From Paenibacillus tengchongensis (lineage in GTDB: Bacteria > Bacillota > Bacilli > Paenibacillales > Paenibacillaceae), in contig NZ_WACP01000009.1 in NCBI RefSeq assembly GCF_008973665.1, positions 219,171 through 283,170 of the forward strand: a stretch of DNA of 64,000 nucleotides. The letters run 5' to 3'. The notes under the pieces were generated by a model. It was not told where the DNA came from, made no database searches, and worked only from the letters and a program-made list of their open reading frames with translations. Each line of letters begins with the position of its first letter. Positions within the stretch are counted from its first letter, which is position 1. This document shows, piece after piece, positions 49,312 to 58,284 of this stretch. The translations under genes and the position numbers were made by a program.

Positions 49312-50151
49312 TTGCTTTACCAATCCATGAACAATGTGGTTTTTTATACGGTAGCGCTGGTCTTTCTGCTTATTTGGCTGGGCAGCAGGCGCAATCCGCT
49401 GCTCGCTTTCGCCGAAATCGGCAAAGAAATGCTGCGGTCCTACAAATTTGTGCTGGTTGTTGCTTCTATGGTAGGCATTCTGGCTCTCAATAAGTTTGAG
49501 CTGAGAATTGAACAGCGCCTTAGCCTGCATACGGACTTTACCTCATTTGTATTTGGGCTGGAGGGTCATTTTGTCCGTTTCGTGCAGGAGCTGTTTTATA
49601 CCCCCTGGCTGACGCCTGTTATCGTCTTTTTTTATATCTTTATGCTGCAGTCGGTACTTGCCGCTTCACTGGGCGTGTACCTGCTGGACAAGAACCGCGT
49701 GCTGCTTTACGCGACCTGCTATGCCATTATCCTGAACTATGCCATCGCGATCCCGTTCTTTCTCTATTATCCGGTCAACGAGGTATGGTCTTATGCCCCT
49801 GCAGGGGTCCGGTTCGTGATGCTGGATGTCTTTCCCCGCTTTGAAACGGAATACCGGCCGCTTTCCGGCCTGAACAATTGCTTTCCCAGCCTGCACACGG
49901 CGATCTCGCTTTCTACGGCACTGCTCGCTTACCGCTCAGGCAACCGGCGCTGGATGGCGATTACTACGGTGTCGGCCGCGTTCATTATCTTCGGCATCTT
50001 CTATCTGGGCATTCACTGGCTCAGCGATATGCTCGGCGGTGCACTGCTTGCAGTCCTGTCCACAACGGTGGCTGTCAAGCTGGCCAAGCTAACATTGCGC
50101 GGCAAGGAGGAATCGCTGGCTCTGCGGAGCAGCGCAGCTGATACCAGGTAA
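49312..50151 (+). CDS. PAP2-superfamily membrane phosphatase (AUR1-like)
   Basis: 279 aa. TTG at 49312 lies 12 nt after AAGGAGG and gives MLYQSMNNVVFY; an ATG at 49327 is possible. Six to seven helices. The PAP2 core is seen in SGLNNCFPSLHTAISLS (PSLH for the classic PSGH) and LGIHWLSDMLGG, with the catalytic H and D. The classic first motif KX6RP is not evident, as in the AUR1/inositol phosphorylceramide synthase-type subgroup. Acts at the outer membrane face on a phospholipid or undecaprenyl-like phosphate; the substrate is unknown. Confidence 0.85.
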   Translation: MLYQSMNNVVFYTVALVFLLIWLGSRRNPLLAFAEIGKEMLRSYKFVLVVASMVGILALNKFELRIEQRLSLHTDFTSFVFGLEGHFVRFVQELFYTPWLTPVIVFFYIFMLQSVLAASLGVYLLDKNRVLLYATCYAIILNYAIAIPFFLYYPVNEVWSYAPAGVRFVMLDVFPRFETEYRPLSGLNNCFPSLHTAISLSTALLAYRSGNRRWMAITTVSAAFIIFGIFYLGIHWLSDMLGGALLAVLSTTVAVKLAKLTLRGKEESLALRSSAADTR

Positions 50152-50157
50152 GCAAAA

Positions 50158-50191
50158 AAAGCGGCTCTCTCCTAGAAGAGAAGCCGCTTTC
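50158..50191. terminator. Terminator between PAP2 gene and yajC
   Basis: AAAGCGGCT-TCTC pairs with GAGA-AGCCGCTTT, with an A-run before and TCTTATT after. It separates the convergent genes. Confidence 0.8.
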
Positions 50192-50201
50192 TTATTGATC
50201 T

Positions 50202-50519
50202 CTACTCTTTATCCTCCGGCTCAACCACCGCGTGGCTGATTGAACCCCGGTCAAAGGTCAGCTTGGTAACGTCATTGACCCTCAGTACGACGATATCGTC
50301 GGAAAGCTCCATAATCGTTCCGTGCAAGCCGCCGATAGTCACGATCTTGTCACCCTTCTTCAAGGCTTTAAGCATCGCGTTGCGCGTCTTGGTCTTCTTC
50401 TGCTGCGGACGGATAAGCAGGAAATAGAACACGACAAACATAAGGACGAACGGGCCGACCAAACCAAGGATACCGCCGGCACTGCCTGCATCCGCGCTCA
50501 GTAACTGCGTTTGAAACAC
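50202..50519 (-). CDS. yajC: YajC, Sec translocon accessory subunit
   Basis: 105 aa, GTG at 50519 after AAAGGGGGGAATACA. One membrane helix (GLVGPFVLMFVVFYFLLI), then RPQQKKTKTRNAMLKALKKGDKIVTIGGLHGTI, the YajC signature. It binds SecDF and the SecYEG complex. Last gene of the ruvC-ruvA-ruvB-spoIID-queA-tgt-yajC unit, 98 bp after tgt. Confidence 0.95.
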   Translation of the reverse strand: MFQTQLLSADAGSAGGILGLVGPFVLMFVVFYFLLIRPQQKKTKTRNAMLKALKKGDKIVTIGGLHGTIMELSDDIVVLRVNDVTKLTFDRGSISHAVVEPEDKE

Positions 50520-50617
50520 TGTATTCCCCCCTTTCGGTATACGTACCCGCATACCATAATTCTCTAGTACATGTAAAAACGCCGTCAATTGCTCACAAGT
50601 GATAGGTTGCGGGCGTA

Positions 50618-51754
50618 CTAGAATCCTTTGGAATTCTCATGTAATCCGTATTGTGCAAAAAACTCATCGCGAAAATCAAGCAGCCGGTCTTCCATAATGG
50701 CTTCGCGCACTTTGCGCATCAGGTCCAGCAGGAAGTACAGGTTATGGTATGTTGTCAGCCGCAAGCCGAAGGTCTCGTCGGCTTTGATCAAATGACGCAA
50801 ATACGCACGGGAATAATTGCGGCAGGTATAGCAGCCGCATTCCGGATCGAGCGGTCCGAAGTCGCGGGCATACTGGGCATTGCGTACAACGAGTCGTCCT
50901 TGGCTGGTCATAGTCGTGCCATTGCGGGCGATGCGGGTCGGCAGAACGCAGTCGAACATGTCCACCCCGCGGATCGCACCTTCCAGCAGCGCGTCGGGCG
51001 AGCCGACACCCATCAAATAACGGGGTTTATTCTGCGGCAGGAGCGGAACGGTATAATCCAATACTTCATACATAATCTGCTTCGATTCACCTACACTGAG
51101 TCCACCAATAGCATACCCCGGGAAATCCATGGAAGTCAAATCTGCCGCGCTCTGGCGGCGCAAATCCTCGTACATGCCGCCCTGGACGATGGCGAACAGC
51201 CCCTGATCATTCGGACGGGCATGGCTCTTCAGGCACCGTTCGGCCCAGCGGGTCGTGCGCTCCAGCGACTTTTTCACGTAATCATACTCAGCCGGATAAG
51301 GAGGGCATTCGTCAAAAGCCATCATAATATCCGATCCAAGCGCGTTCTGGACCTCCATCGCCACCTCAGGTGACAGAAATTTCGGGTCCCCGTTCAAATG
51401 GGAGCGGAAATGAACGCCTTCCTCGGAAATCTTGCGCATTTCACTCAGGGAGAACACCTGGAAGCCGCCGCTGTCGGTCAGAATCGGCCGGTCCCAGTTC
51501 ATAAATTTATGCAGCCCGCCTGCTTCGCGGACAATATCATGGCCCGGACGCAGGAACAGGTGATAAGTGTTGCTCAAGATGATCTTCGCGTCCATTTCCT
51601 TCAGTTCCTCAGGACTCATCGTCTTGACGGTCGCCTGCGTGCCTACCGGCATGAATGCCGGAGTCTCAATAATACCGTGCGGTGTATGCACCCGGCCTAG
51701 CCGTGCTCCGGACTGTTTGCAGGTCTTAATATGCTCATAGGTAATTGCTGCCAT
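50618..51754 (-). CDS. tgt: Tgt, tRNA-guanine transglycosylase
   Basis: 378 aa, ATG at 51754 after GAAAGGGTTAAACCAA; an upstream extension has no ribosome site. ILTDSGGFQVFSLSEM contains the catalytic Asp; MAFDECPPYPAEYDYV and GGLSVGESKQIM bind the base and tRNA. The C-terminal zinc site CGCYTCRNYSRAYLRHL is complete. It inserts preQ1 at position 34 of tRNAs with GUN anticodons. It starts 22 bp after queA, whose product finishes the queuosine step. Confidence 0.97.
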   Translation of the reverse strand: MAAITYEHIKTCKQSGARLGRVHTPHGIIETPAFMPVGTQATVKTMSPEELKEMDAKIILSNTYHLFLRPGHDIVREAGGLHKFMNWDRPILTDSGGFQVFSLSEMRKISEEGVHFRSHLNGDPKFLSPEVAMEVQNALGSDIMMAFDECPPYPAEYDYVKKSLERTTRWAERCLKSHARPNDQGLFAIVQGGMYEDLRRQSAADLTSMDFPGYAIGGLSVGESKQIMYEVLDYTVPLLPQNKPRYLMGVGSPDALLEGAIRGVDMFDCVLPTRIARNGTTMTSQGRLVVRNAQYARDFGPLDPECGCYTCRNYSRAYLRHLIKADETFGLRLTTYHNLYFLLDLMRKVREAIMEDRLLDFRDEFFAQYGLHENSKGF

Positions 51755-51776
51755 TTGGTTTAACCCTTTCTCGTGC

Positions 51777-52805
51777 TTAATAGATAAACATCGCGTCGCC
51801 GAAGCTGAAGAAGCGGTATTCCCGCTCAATTGCTTCCTTATACGCGGCCATAATCCGCTCCCGTCCGGCCAAGGCGCTTACCAGCATGACCAGCGTCGAC
51901 TTCGGCAGATGGAAGTTAGTGATCAGGGCATTTACAACCGTGAACCGGTAGCCGGGATAAATAAAAATATCCGTCCAGCCGCTGCACGCTTCAAGCGGTC
52001 CGTCGCCAAACTGCCGACCCACGGTTTCCAGCGTCCGGCAGGAGGTGGTTCCCACCGCAATGATCCGTCCGCCCCGCGCCCGGGCTTCGTTCAGCACCTC
52101 GGCCGTCTCCTGCGACAGTTCATAATACTCCGCATGCATCACATGCTCTTCCACCTTCTCGACAGACATCGGGCGGAAGGTGCCTAAACCGACGTGCAAA
52201 GTCAGGTAAGCGATGGTTACGCCTTTGGCGGCAATACGTTCCAGCAGTTCCTCGGTGAAATGCAGGCCTGCCGTCGGCGCAGCGGCCGAGCCTTCATGGC
52301 GGGCGTATACCGTCTGATAACGTTCCCTGTCTTCCAGCGTCTCCTTAATGTACGGCGGAAGCGGCATCGTTCCGAGCCGGTCCAGAATCTCCTGAAAGAT
52401 GCCCTTGTATATGAAGCGCAGCGTCCGCCCGCCCATATCCGACTCTTCCTCGATGACCGCGCGCAGTTCATCGCCAAACACAATAACCGAACCGGTCTTC
52501 AGCTTCTTGCCCGGCTTAACCAATGCTTCCCAGCGGTCTTCGCCCAGGTTCTTGAGCAGTAATACCTCCGCTTTGGCGCCTGTATCTTCCTTGATGCCGA
52601 ATAGTCTGGCCGGAATCACTCTGGTATCATTCAATATGAGTGTATCCCCCGGCTGAAACTGGTCCACAATATCGCTAAAAATCCGGTGCTCCACCGCCCC
52701 GTTCTCCTTGTCCAGCATCAACAGCCGGGAAGCGCTGCGTTCAGCCAGCGGAGTCTGGGCGATCAATTCCTCCGGTAAATGGAAGTCATACTCGTCTACA
52801 TTCAT
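51777..52805 (-). CDS. queA: QueA, S-adenosylmethionine:tRNA ribosyltransferase-isomerase
   Basis: 342 aa. DEYDFHLPEELIAQTPLAERSASRLL is the family N-terminus. LILNDTRVIPARLFG, GLHFTEELLERI and FIYPGYRFTVVNALITNFHLPKSTLVMLVSA are the other conserved blocks. It uses SAM to turn preQ1 in tRNA into epoxyqueuosine. Adjacent to tgt, with which it works in sequence, and 44 bp after the SpoIID/LytB gene. Confidence 0.97.
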   Translation of the reverse strand: MNVDEYDFHLPEELIAQTPLAERSASRLLMLDKENGAVEHRIFSDIVDQFQPGDTLILNDTRVIPARLFGIKEDTGAKAEVLLLKNLGEDRWEALVKPGKKLKTGSVIVFGDELRAVIEEESDMGGRTLRFIYKGIFQEILDRLGTMPLPPYIKETLEDRERYQTVYARHEGSAAAPTAGLHFTEELLERIAAKGVTIAYLTLHVGLGTFRPMSVEKVEEHVMHAEYYELSQETAEVLNEARARGGRIIAVGTTSCRTLETVGRQFGDGPLEACSGWTDIFIYPGYRFTVVNALITNFHLPKSTLVMLVSALAGRERIMAAYKEAIEREYRFFSFGDAMFIY

Positions 52806-52849
52806 GTTGATTTTTCATTCCTTAACTTGAGTGTTTATTCCCTAACCAT

Positions 52850-54949
52850 TTATTCCTTAACTATAGTAACGTTATTAAAATAGTGTTGCAATATTTCCCT
52901 GTAATCATACCCCTGATCAGCCATGCCTTTGACGCCCCATTGCGACATGCCCAGACCATGTCCGTTGCCCCAGCCGATAAAATAGAAGCCGGAGCTGCCG
53001 CTGACCGCTCTTGACTTGCCGTCAGCGCCCATGACTACCGTTCCCGAGCCTTTGGCCGAGACTGTTCCCGAGCCAGTCAGCACGCCGGCGTTCTGACTGG
53101 AGCCTACGGTGGCTGTAGCGCCGTCAGCGCCTAGTACAGTATAACTGCCGGCTGGTACAATATCAAACAACGTGCTTGGCAGCCCCCCGAAGGCTGAGCG
53201 GAACAAATCGGGATACTTTACCTCAAGAATGTTGCCGTTTGCTTTCACCTGCGTAGCCCGGCCCGAAGCGCCGCGCTGCGTGACCTGCAGGCTGACAATC
53301 GAGGAAGGCAGCGTGCTGCTGGTCTTTCCGGCCAGGCTCTTCAGCAGATCTGCGGAGGTGAAAGGCCCCTTAATCCAGCTGTAGCTGCCCGACTCGTATA
53401 CCAGATCCAGCACATAGGCATTGTCACCCGGATTCAGTTGCCCCACCGGCTTGACGCTGCTCTCAATCACCGGCAGCGGCCGGATATTGACCCCTTCCGT
53501 CGTAGCTGTGGCCATCCGCAGCCCGCCAGCCGTGGACTGTCCCGTCAGCTTGATGTTGTCTTCCCGGGCATATCCCGAGACACCGCTCGGAAGCTGCAGA
53601 TAATACCACTTCTTGGCAGCGGCGGCAGATACATCCCCGCTGCTTGGCTTGCTTGCGAATGCGTCGCCGCCGTTTGCCCATACCTCCGCCGGCTCAGCCG
53701 TCATGCCGCCGGCGTTGGCCGAGAAGACGGCCTCAACGATCTTGCCCCCGTTCTTCAGCACTTCGCCGGCAGTGGCGTCCACCGCCTTGATAATGCTTGA
53801 CGCCTCCGCTCCAATGCCGTTATATACCTGGCTCAGTGTAGTATCCACCACATTGGCCACATCAAACTTCGTGCCCTGCGCCAGAGCATAGCTGCGCGCG
53901 GCGACCGCCTGCGCCTTCAGCGCCTCTTCCGGCCAGCTCGCCGACACCTCGCCGCCGACCACCGCATAGAGGTACTGTTCCAATGGAACCTCATTGATGA
54001 CTGACAGCGAGCCGGACAAGCCGCCCAGCTCCAGATTGCCGCGGTAAGTCCGCTTCGAACGCTCGGCCAGATTGATGCCGGCTTCATTGCCCACCGCCAT
54101 AAACTTGGCCCCGCTTCCGGAGACAACATAGTGCGCAGCCTGCGTTTCGCTGCTCCAGTCAAGCCCTGCGTCGGTGCGCAGAAGCAGCCCGGATGACGAT
54201 GCCGGAGTAAGCGTCAGCTGCGGCAGCGCCGCTGCCAGCGACGTCTGCAGCGCGGTAAGCTCGGCATCGCTGGCGGCTTCGCCGGTCCACACCTCATAGC
54301 GAGCGGCGCCGTCCGTACCCGTTACCGCCGCCTGCCAGGCGTCGAAGCCGGCCGTATTAAGCTGGTCTGCCGTGCCGGCCGCTTCCTCTAGAGTGGCGTA
54401 CTGACCGGCCGACAAATGCTTAGGCCCGGCCAAGGCCGGAGCTTGACCGGTAGGTATGGACAGGCCCGCCTTTCCTACGCGGGCGAGGCCTTCTTTGGCC
54501 GCGCTCTCGCTGGCGTAGGGTCCGGTGTACAGCTGGTAGACCTTGCTTCCGCTGCGCGAAGCCGAGAACAGCTGCGGCTTGTCCGAGGTGGACTGCAGCT
54601 TCTTCGCAGCTTCGGCAGCCTCCTGCCAGGAAGCCGTCTCCAGCACCTTGACCTTATAGCTGTCGAGGCTGACGCGGATTTGGCTTCTGGCCGGCACTGT
54701 GAACAACGGAGCCGATGCGCCCTGAACAGAGTTCAGTGTAAAAGCATTCTCCGACTGCAGCGTAACCTGCTGTGTGGTGGACTTATATTTGCTGCCGATA
54801 TCGGCATATAGAGCTACCCGGATCGTCTGACCCGCTGCAGCATGGCTGTAGCTTGCCGGAGCGAGAAAGCTGCCGGCCAGCAGCGCTGCCGCCAGCAGAC
54901 TGCGGCCAAGCGGTCCTGTCCGTCCTGATGTGCGCCTGCGAAAATTCAT
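52850..54949 (-). CDS. SpoIID/LytB-domain secreted protein with SPOR-type repeats
   Basis: 699 aa, ATG after TTAGGAGG. A signal peptide (about 1-38, ending SHA). SPOR-like repeats (about 95-230) with QLYTGPYASESAAKEGLARV and similar segments. The SpoIID core begins RTYRGNLELGGL (about 300) with GGEVSASWPEEALKAQAVAARSYAL carrying the catalytic Glu; VFSANAGGMTAEPAEVWANGG follows. An SH3b-like insert (about 470-530) interrupts the domain. The C-terminus is GNGHGLGMSQWGVKGMADQ. SpoIID/LytB enzymes cleave denuded glycan strands of peptidoglycan. In B. subtilis the ruvB-queA junction has no such gene. Confidence 0.9.
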   Translation of the reverse strand: MNFRRRTSGRTGPLGRSLLAAALLAGSFLAPASYSHAAAGQTIRVALYADIGSKYKSTTQQVTLQSENAFTLNSVQGASAPLFTVPARSQIRVSLDSYKVKVLETASWQEAAEAAKKLQSTSDKPQLFSASRSGSKVYQLYTGPYASESAAKEGLARVGKAGLSIPTGQAPALAGPKHLSAGQYATLEEAAGTADQLNTAGFDAWQAAVTGTDGAARYEVWTGEAASDAELTALQTSLAAALPQLTLTPASSSGLLLRTDAGLDWSSETQAAHYVVSGSGAKFMAVGNEAGINLAERSKRTYRGNLELGGLSGSLSVINEVPLEQYLYAVVGGEVSASWPEEALKAQAVAARSYALAQGTKFDVANVVDTTLSQVYNGIGAEASSIIKAVDATAGEVLKNGGKIVEAVFSANAGGMTAEPAEVWANGGDAFASKPSSGDVSAAAAKKWYYLQLPSGVSGYAREDNIKLTGQSTAGGLRMATATTEGVNIRPLPVIESSVKPVGQLNPGDNAYVLDLVYESGSYSWIKGPFTSADLLKSLAGKTSSTLPSSIVSLQVTQRGASGRATQVKANGNILEVKYPDLFRSAFGGLPSTLFDIVPAGSYTVLGADGATATVGSSQNAGVLTGSGTVSAKGSGTVVMGADGKSRAVSGSSGFYFIGWGNGHGLGMSQWGVKGMADQGYDYREILQHYFNNVTIVKE

Positions 54950-55026
54950 CGTAAGCCTCCTAATATATGTCGTTATCTCATTTATGAGTGGCGTTCCCCG
55001 AATTTACTTAGAGCAAGGCTCAGCAG

Positions 55027-56034
55027 CTAGTGCTGCTCCGGCGGCAGCGGCAAGCCCAGATGGTGATAGGCTGCCGGGGTGACCACCCGGCCCCGCGGCG
55101 TACGCTGCAGGAAGCCGATCTGCAGCAGATACGGCTCATAGACATCCTCGATGGTCTGGCTCTCTTCACCGATGGTTGCGGCGATGGTATCCAGCCCGAC
55201 AGGGCCGCCGCGGAAGGAAGAGATCATCGCCCGCAGCATTTTATGATCGATGCTGTCCAGCCCGCGCGGGTCAACCTGCAGCATCTTCAGCGATTCGCCG
55301 GCCGCGTCCGGGGTAATGATGCCGTCGCCGCGCACCTGGGCGAAATCGCGTACACGCTTCAGTAGGCGGTTGGCAATCCGCGGCGTTCCGCGTGACCGCA
55401 GGGCGATCTCTTCGGCGGCATCGCCGACGATCTCCACGCCCAGGAGCTCGGCGTTGCGCGAGATGATGTAGCTCAGCTCATCGATCGTATAATACTCCAG
55501 CCGGCTGACGACACCGAAGCGGTCGCGCAGCGGCGCGGACAGTAGTCCGGCCCGCGTGGTCGCGCCGATTAGTGTGAACGGCGGCAGGTCCAGCCGCACT
55601 GAACGTGCGCTTGGCCCCTTGCCGATCATGATATCAAGCGCGAAATCCTCCATCGCCGGATACATGACCTCCTCCACCGTGCGGTGCAGGCGGTGAATCT
55701 CGTCGATAAAGAGTACATCGCCCTCCTGCAGATTGGTCAGCAGCGCCGCCAGATCCCCCGCCCGTTCAATCGCCGGTCCGGAGGTGGTCCGCAGATTAAC
55801 GCCAAGCTCGTTGGCGATAATATTGGCCAGCGTTGTTTTGCCAAGGCCCGGAGGCCCGTAGAGCAGCACATGATCCAGAGCCTCACTGCGCATTTTGGCC
55901 GCTTCAATGTATATTTTAAGGTTCTCTTTCACTTGGGTCTGGCCGATGTATTCGCCAAGATAACGGGGCCGCAGGCTTAATTCGACCGCCTGCTCGTCCA
56001 TCATCAGATTCGCCGATATGATCCGGTCGTCCAT
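55027..56034 (-). CDS. ruvB: RuvB, Holliday junction branch migration ATPase
   Basis: 335 aa. LRPRYLGEYIGQTQVKENL leads into the AAA+ domain with Walker A GPPGLGKTTLANII, Walker B VLFIDEIHRL, sensor GATTRAGLLSAPLRDRFG with the arginine finger, and the C-terminal winged helix RTPRGRVVTPAAY. Hexameric motor driving RuvA-bound junctions. Follows ruvA by 63 bp. Confidence 0.98.
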   Translation of the reverse strand: MDDRIISANLMMDEQAVELSLRPRYLGEYIGQTQVKENLKIYIEAAKMRSEALDHVLLYGPPGLGKTTLANIIANELGVNLRTTSGPAIERAGDLAALLTNLQEGDVLFIDEIHRLHRTVEEVMYPAMEDFALDIMIGKGPSARSVRLDLPPFTLIGATTRAGLLSAPLRDRFGVVSRLEYYTIDELSYIISRNAELLGVEIVGDAAEEIALRSRGTPRIANRLLKRVRDFAQVRGDGIITPDAAGESLKMLQVDPRGLDSIDHKMLRAMISSFRGGPVGLDTIAATIGEESQTIEDVYEPYLLQIGFLQRTPRGRVVTPAAYHHLGLPLPPEQH

Positions 56035-56097
56035 AAGTTAATCACTCCAATTCTCCGGGGTTCCCCATCCTTCTAAAGAGGCAGACCCGCTTTAAGC

Positions 56098-56715
56098 TTA
56101 CTTGGCAATAAATAAATGACCGAGCGCCTTCTTCATCAGCGCGTCGACCGTACCAAGATCCGAGCCTTCCTTCTTCATCGTCAGCCAGACACGGTCCAGC
56201 TCTGCTTCGGTGTATCCGAGCGCTTTAAGTGCATCCCTGGCCTCCTGCCATGGCGTGGCCGTATCCAGCTCTTCCTGCGCTACAGCGAATAATCCGGTCT
56301 GCATGGACACCGCGCTCAGGCCGTCGAGTTTGTCCCGCAGATCGAGGATCATCCGCTGGGCGGTCTTCTTGCCGATGCCCGGCAACCGGGTAAGGAACGT
56401 GATGTTCTCCTGGTAAATCGCCGAGATCAGCTGGTCCGGTGTTCCTCCGGTCAGGATCCCCAGCGCCACGCGCGGGCCGATGCCCGACACCTCAATCAGC
56501 TTGCGGAACAGCTTCTGCTCCTCCCGCGATGCGAAGCCGAACAACTGCGTTGCGTCTTCGCGCGTATGGTAATGAATATATACCGTTACCGGGCCTTCAA
56601 TCTTGGCAAAAGCATACGGATTCGGGCAGAACACCCGGTATCCTACCCCCTGCACATCCAGCACTACATATTCGGTCTCCAGATGGACGACCGGTCCCCG
56701 CAAGAAATCTATCAT
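56098..56715 (-). CDS. ruvA: RuvA, Holliday junction-binding subunit
   Basis: 205 aa. OB domain MIDFLRGPVVHLETEYVVLDVQGVGY, two helix-hairpin-helix motifs (LIEVSGIGPRVALGIL, LTRLPGIGKKTAQRMILDL) and a C-terminal domain (ALKALGYTEAELDRVW) that contacts RuvB. Overlaps ruvC by ATGA, so they are translated together. Confidence 0.98.
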   Translation of the reverse strand: MIDFLRGPVVHLETEYVVLDVQGVGYRVFCPNPYAFAKIEGPVTVYIHYHTREDATQLFGFASREEQKLFRKLIEVSGIGPRVALGILTGGTPDQLISAIYQENITFLTRLPGIGKKTAQRMILDLRDKLDGLSAVSMQTGLFAVAQEELDTATPWQEARDALKALGYTEAELDRVWLTMKKEGSDLGTVDALMKKALGHLFIAK

Positions 56716-57215
56716 TTTCGCAATACCTCATTTAATTTGGAATTTAGGCTGACCGAATGGGCATGGCACACGGCCACCGCCAGGGCGTCAGCCACATCGT
56801 CCGGCTTCGGGACGGCGCTGAGCTTAAGCAGCACCTTGACCATTTCCTGAACCTGTTTCTTCTCTGCTTTGCCGTAACCGACAACGGCCTGCTTCACCTG
56901 AACCGGCGTATACTCCGCAATCGGCAGCCCCCGCTGCACAGCGGCCAGCACCAGAACGCCGCGCGCCTGGGCTACGGGAAGGGCCGTCGTCACGTTGCGG
57001 CTGAAGAACAGCTTCTCAAACGCCACGGCATCGGGCTTGTACCGTTCCAGCAGCTGTACCATGCCTTCATAGACATGCTGCAGACGTTCCCCCTCCGGCG
57101 TATGCGCCTCGGTCTGAATGCTCCCGTATTGCACCGGCGTTACTTTGTTCCCCTGCTTATCCACAAATCCGAAGCCGACAATCGCCAGCCCCGGGTCAAT
57201 TCCCAGAATGCGCAA
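56712..57215 (-). CDS. ruvC: RuvC, Holliday junction resolvase
   Basis: 167 aa, TTG start at 57215 after GAGGAGAGATCGGAT; an upstream extension is not used. The RNase H-like fold starts LRILGIDPGLAIVGFGFV (first catalytic Asp), with FEKLFFSRNVTTALPVAQARGV (Glu) and KPDDVADALAVAVCHA (C-terminal Asp pair). Most Bacillaceae and other Bacilli lack RuvC and use RecU, so a resolvase of the RuvC type at this place is noteworthy. Overlaps ruvA by 4 bp. A TATAAT box (57280-57275) about 60 bp upstream may be its -10. Confidence 0.96.
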   Translation of the reverse strand: MRILGIDPGLAIVGFGFVDKQGNKVTPVQYGSIQTEAHTPEGERLQHVYEGMVQLLERYKPDAVAFEKLFFSRNVTTALPVAQARGVLVLAAVQRGLPIAEYTPVQVKQAVVGYGKAEKKQVQEMVKVLLKLSAVPKPDDVADALAVAVCHAHSVSLNSKLNEVLRK

Positions 57216-57434
57216 ATCCGATCTCTCCTCTATAACAAGCACGCTTAAAGCGAACATATGTATTCCTTTATAACATTATAACAAAAATCGCCCCGCCGGA
57301 GAGAAAAACTTTGTTCCCTATTGTAAAAACGAACTTTGGACCCAGTACACCAACTATTCCATACGGTACTCTCCTGAAATGCCACAAAGGCCGCCCCCGC
57401 TATAACGGCAAGAACGACCCATGTGAAATGCTGC

Positions 57435-58184
57435 TTATTGTTTTCTTTGCATGGCCTGCTCCGCCGAATCCCTCGCATAATCGCTGAATGTGGAGAGCAC
57501 GCTGTTGTATTCTTCAATATCCTGCACACGGATCCCTTGATGAAGCTGTTCCCATATTTCTTCAGGCAGCGATGACTTCATGGAGCCCATATCCATCTGA
57601 AAAAAAGTCTTCAGCGCCTTGTCCGCCGCAGGTCTGCCCTTGAACAGGGTCAGGTTGCCCTGCTCGTCCACACCGATGTAGGCATCCTTCTTCGTGACCG
57701 GCGACAAATCGTTCACCGTATGCTCCAGCCACAGACTGCCATCGCTGCTGATCCAGCCGTTCCAGCCCGGATGTCCCTCTACCAGGAGCTTCTGCTCCGC
57801 CGGGCTCCGCTCCCCCGGAAGCGTCGTCACTTCCTCACCGGATACATAAGTGGTTTGCAGGTGGACCCTCCGGTAATGGTTCTCCCTTACAATGGCATCC
57901 AGCAGTTCCTCGCGTTCCAACGCCGGAGCAACTTCCTCCCCGCCTCCGGCGGCCGGCGCAACAGCGGCAATACTGCTACTCTCGCCTGCACCTCCCGGAC
58001 GCCCGCCGAGCACATTCGTCATATTGATGGCCGAGCGGCTTAAGAGGCGGCTCATGGTCTCGGGCACCTGCATGCCGCGCCAGGCCAGCAGCGTCAGAAC
58101 GATACAGGCCGCACCCACCCACGGCGCATTCTTCCACCGCCGCCACCGCCGCCACAACTGTTTTTTCAAACGAAAAGCGTTCAC
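57435..58184 (-). CDS. bofC: BofC-like sporulation protein
   Basis: 249 aa. GTG at 58184, after GAAGGG with 6-nt spacing, is chosen; the ATG at 58190 touches that ribosome site. A basic N-terminus, one membrane helix (VGAACIVLTLLAWRGMQV), a linker rich in Ala/Gly/Glu, then the BofC domain with HLQTTYVSGEEVTTL, HPGWNGWISSDGSLWL and KKDAYIGVDEQGNLTLFKG. In B. subtilis BofC is a forespore-made inhibitor of SpoIVB signalling before pro-sigma-K cleavage, and it lies next to ruvA. The position supports the call. Confidence 0.88.
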   Translation of the reverse strand: MNAFRLKKQLWRRWRRWKNAPWVGAACIVLTLLAWRGMQVPETMSRLLSRSAINMTNVLGGRPGGAGESSSIAAVAPAAGGGEEVAPALEREELLDAIVRENHYRRVHLQTTYVSGEEVTTLPGERSPAEQKLLVEGHPGWNGWISSDGSLWLEHTVNDLSPVTKKDAYIGVDEQGNLTLFKGRPAADKALKTFFQMDMGSMKSSLPEEIWEQLHQGIRVQDIEEYNSVLSTFSDYARDSAEQAMQRKQ

Positions 58185-58284
58185 GTTCATCCCTTCATTC
58201 TGCTTTTTGCCTATTATGGCCTGTGCAGGGAAAGAATATGCGCTTGTCCGCATGAACTACCGGTACTCTTCAGAGCCTTCCCGT

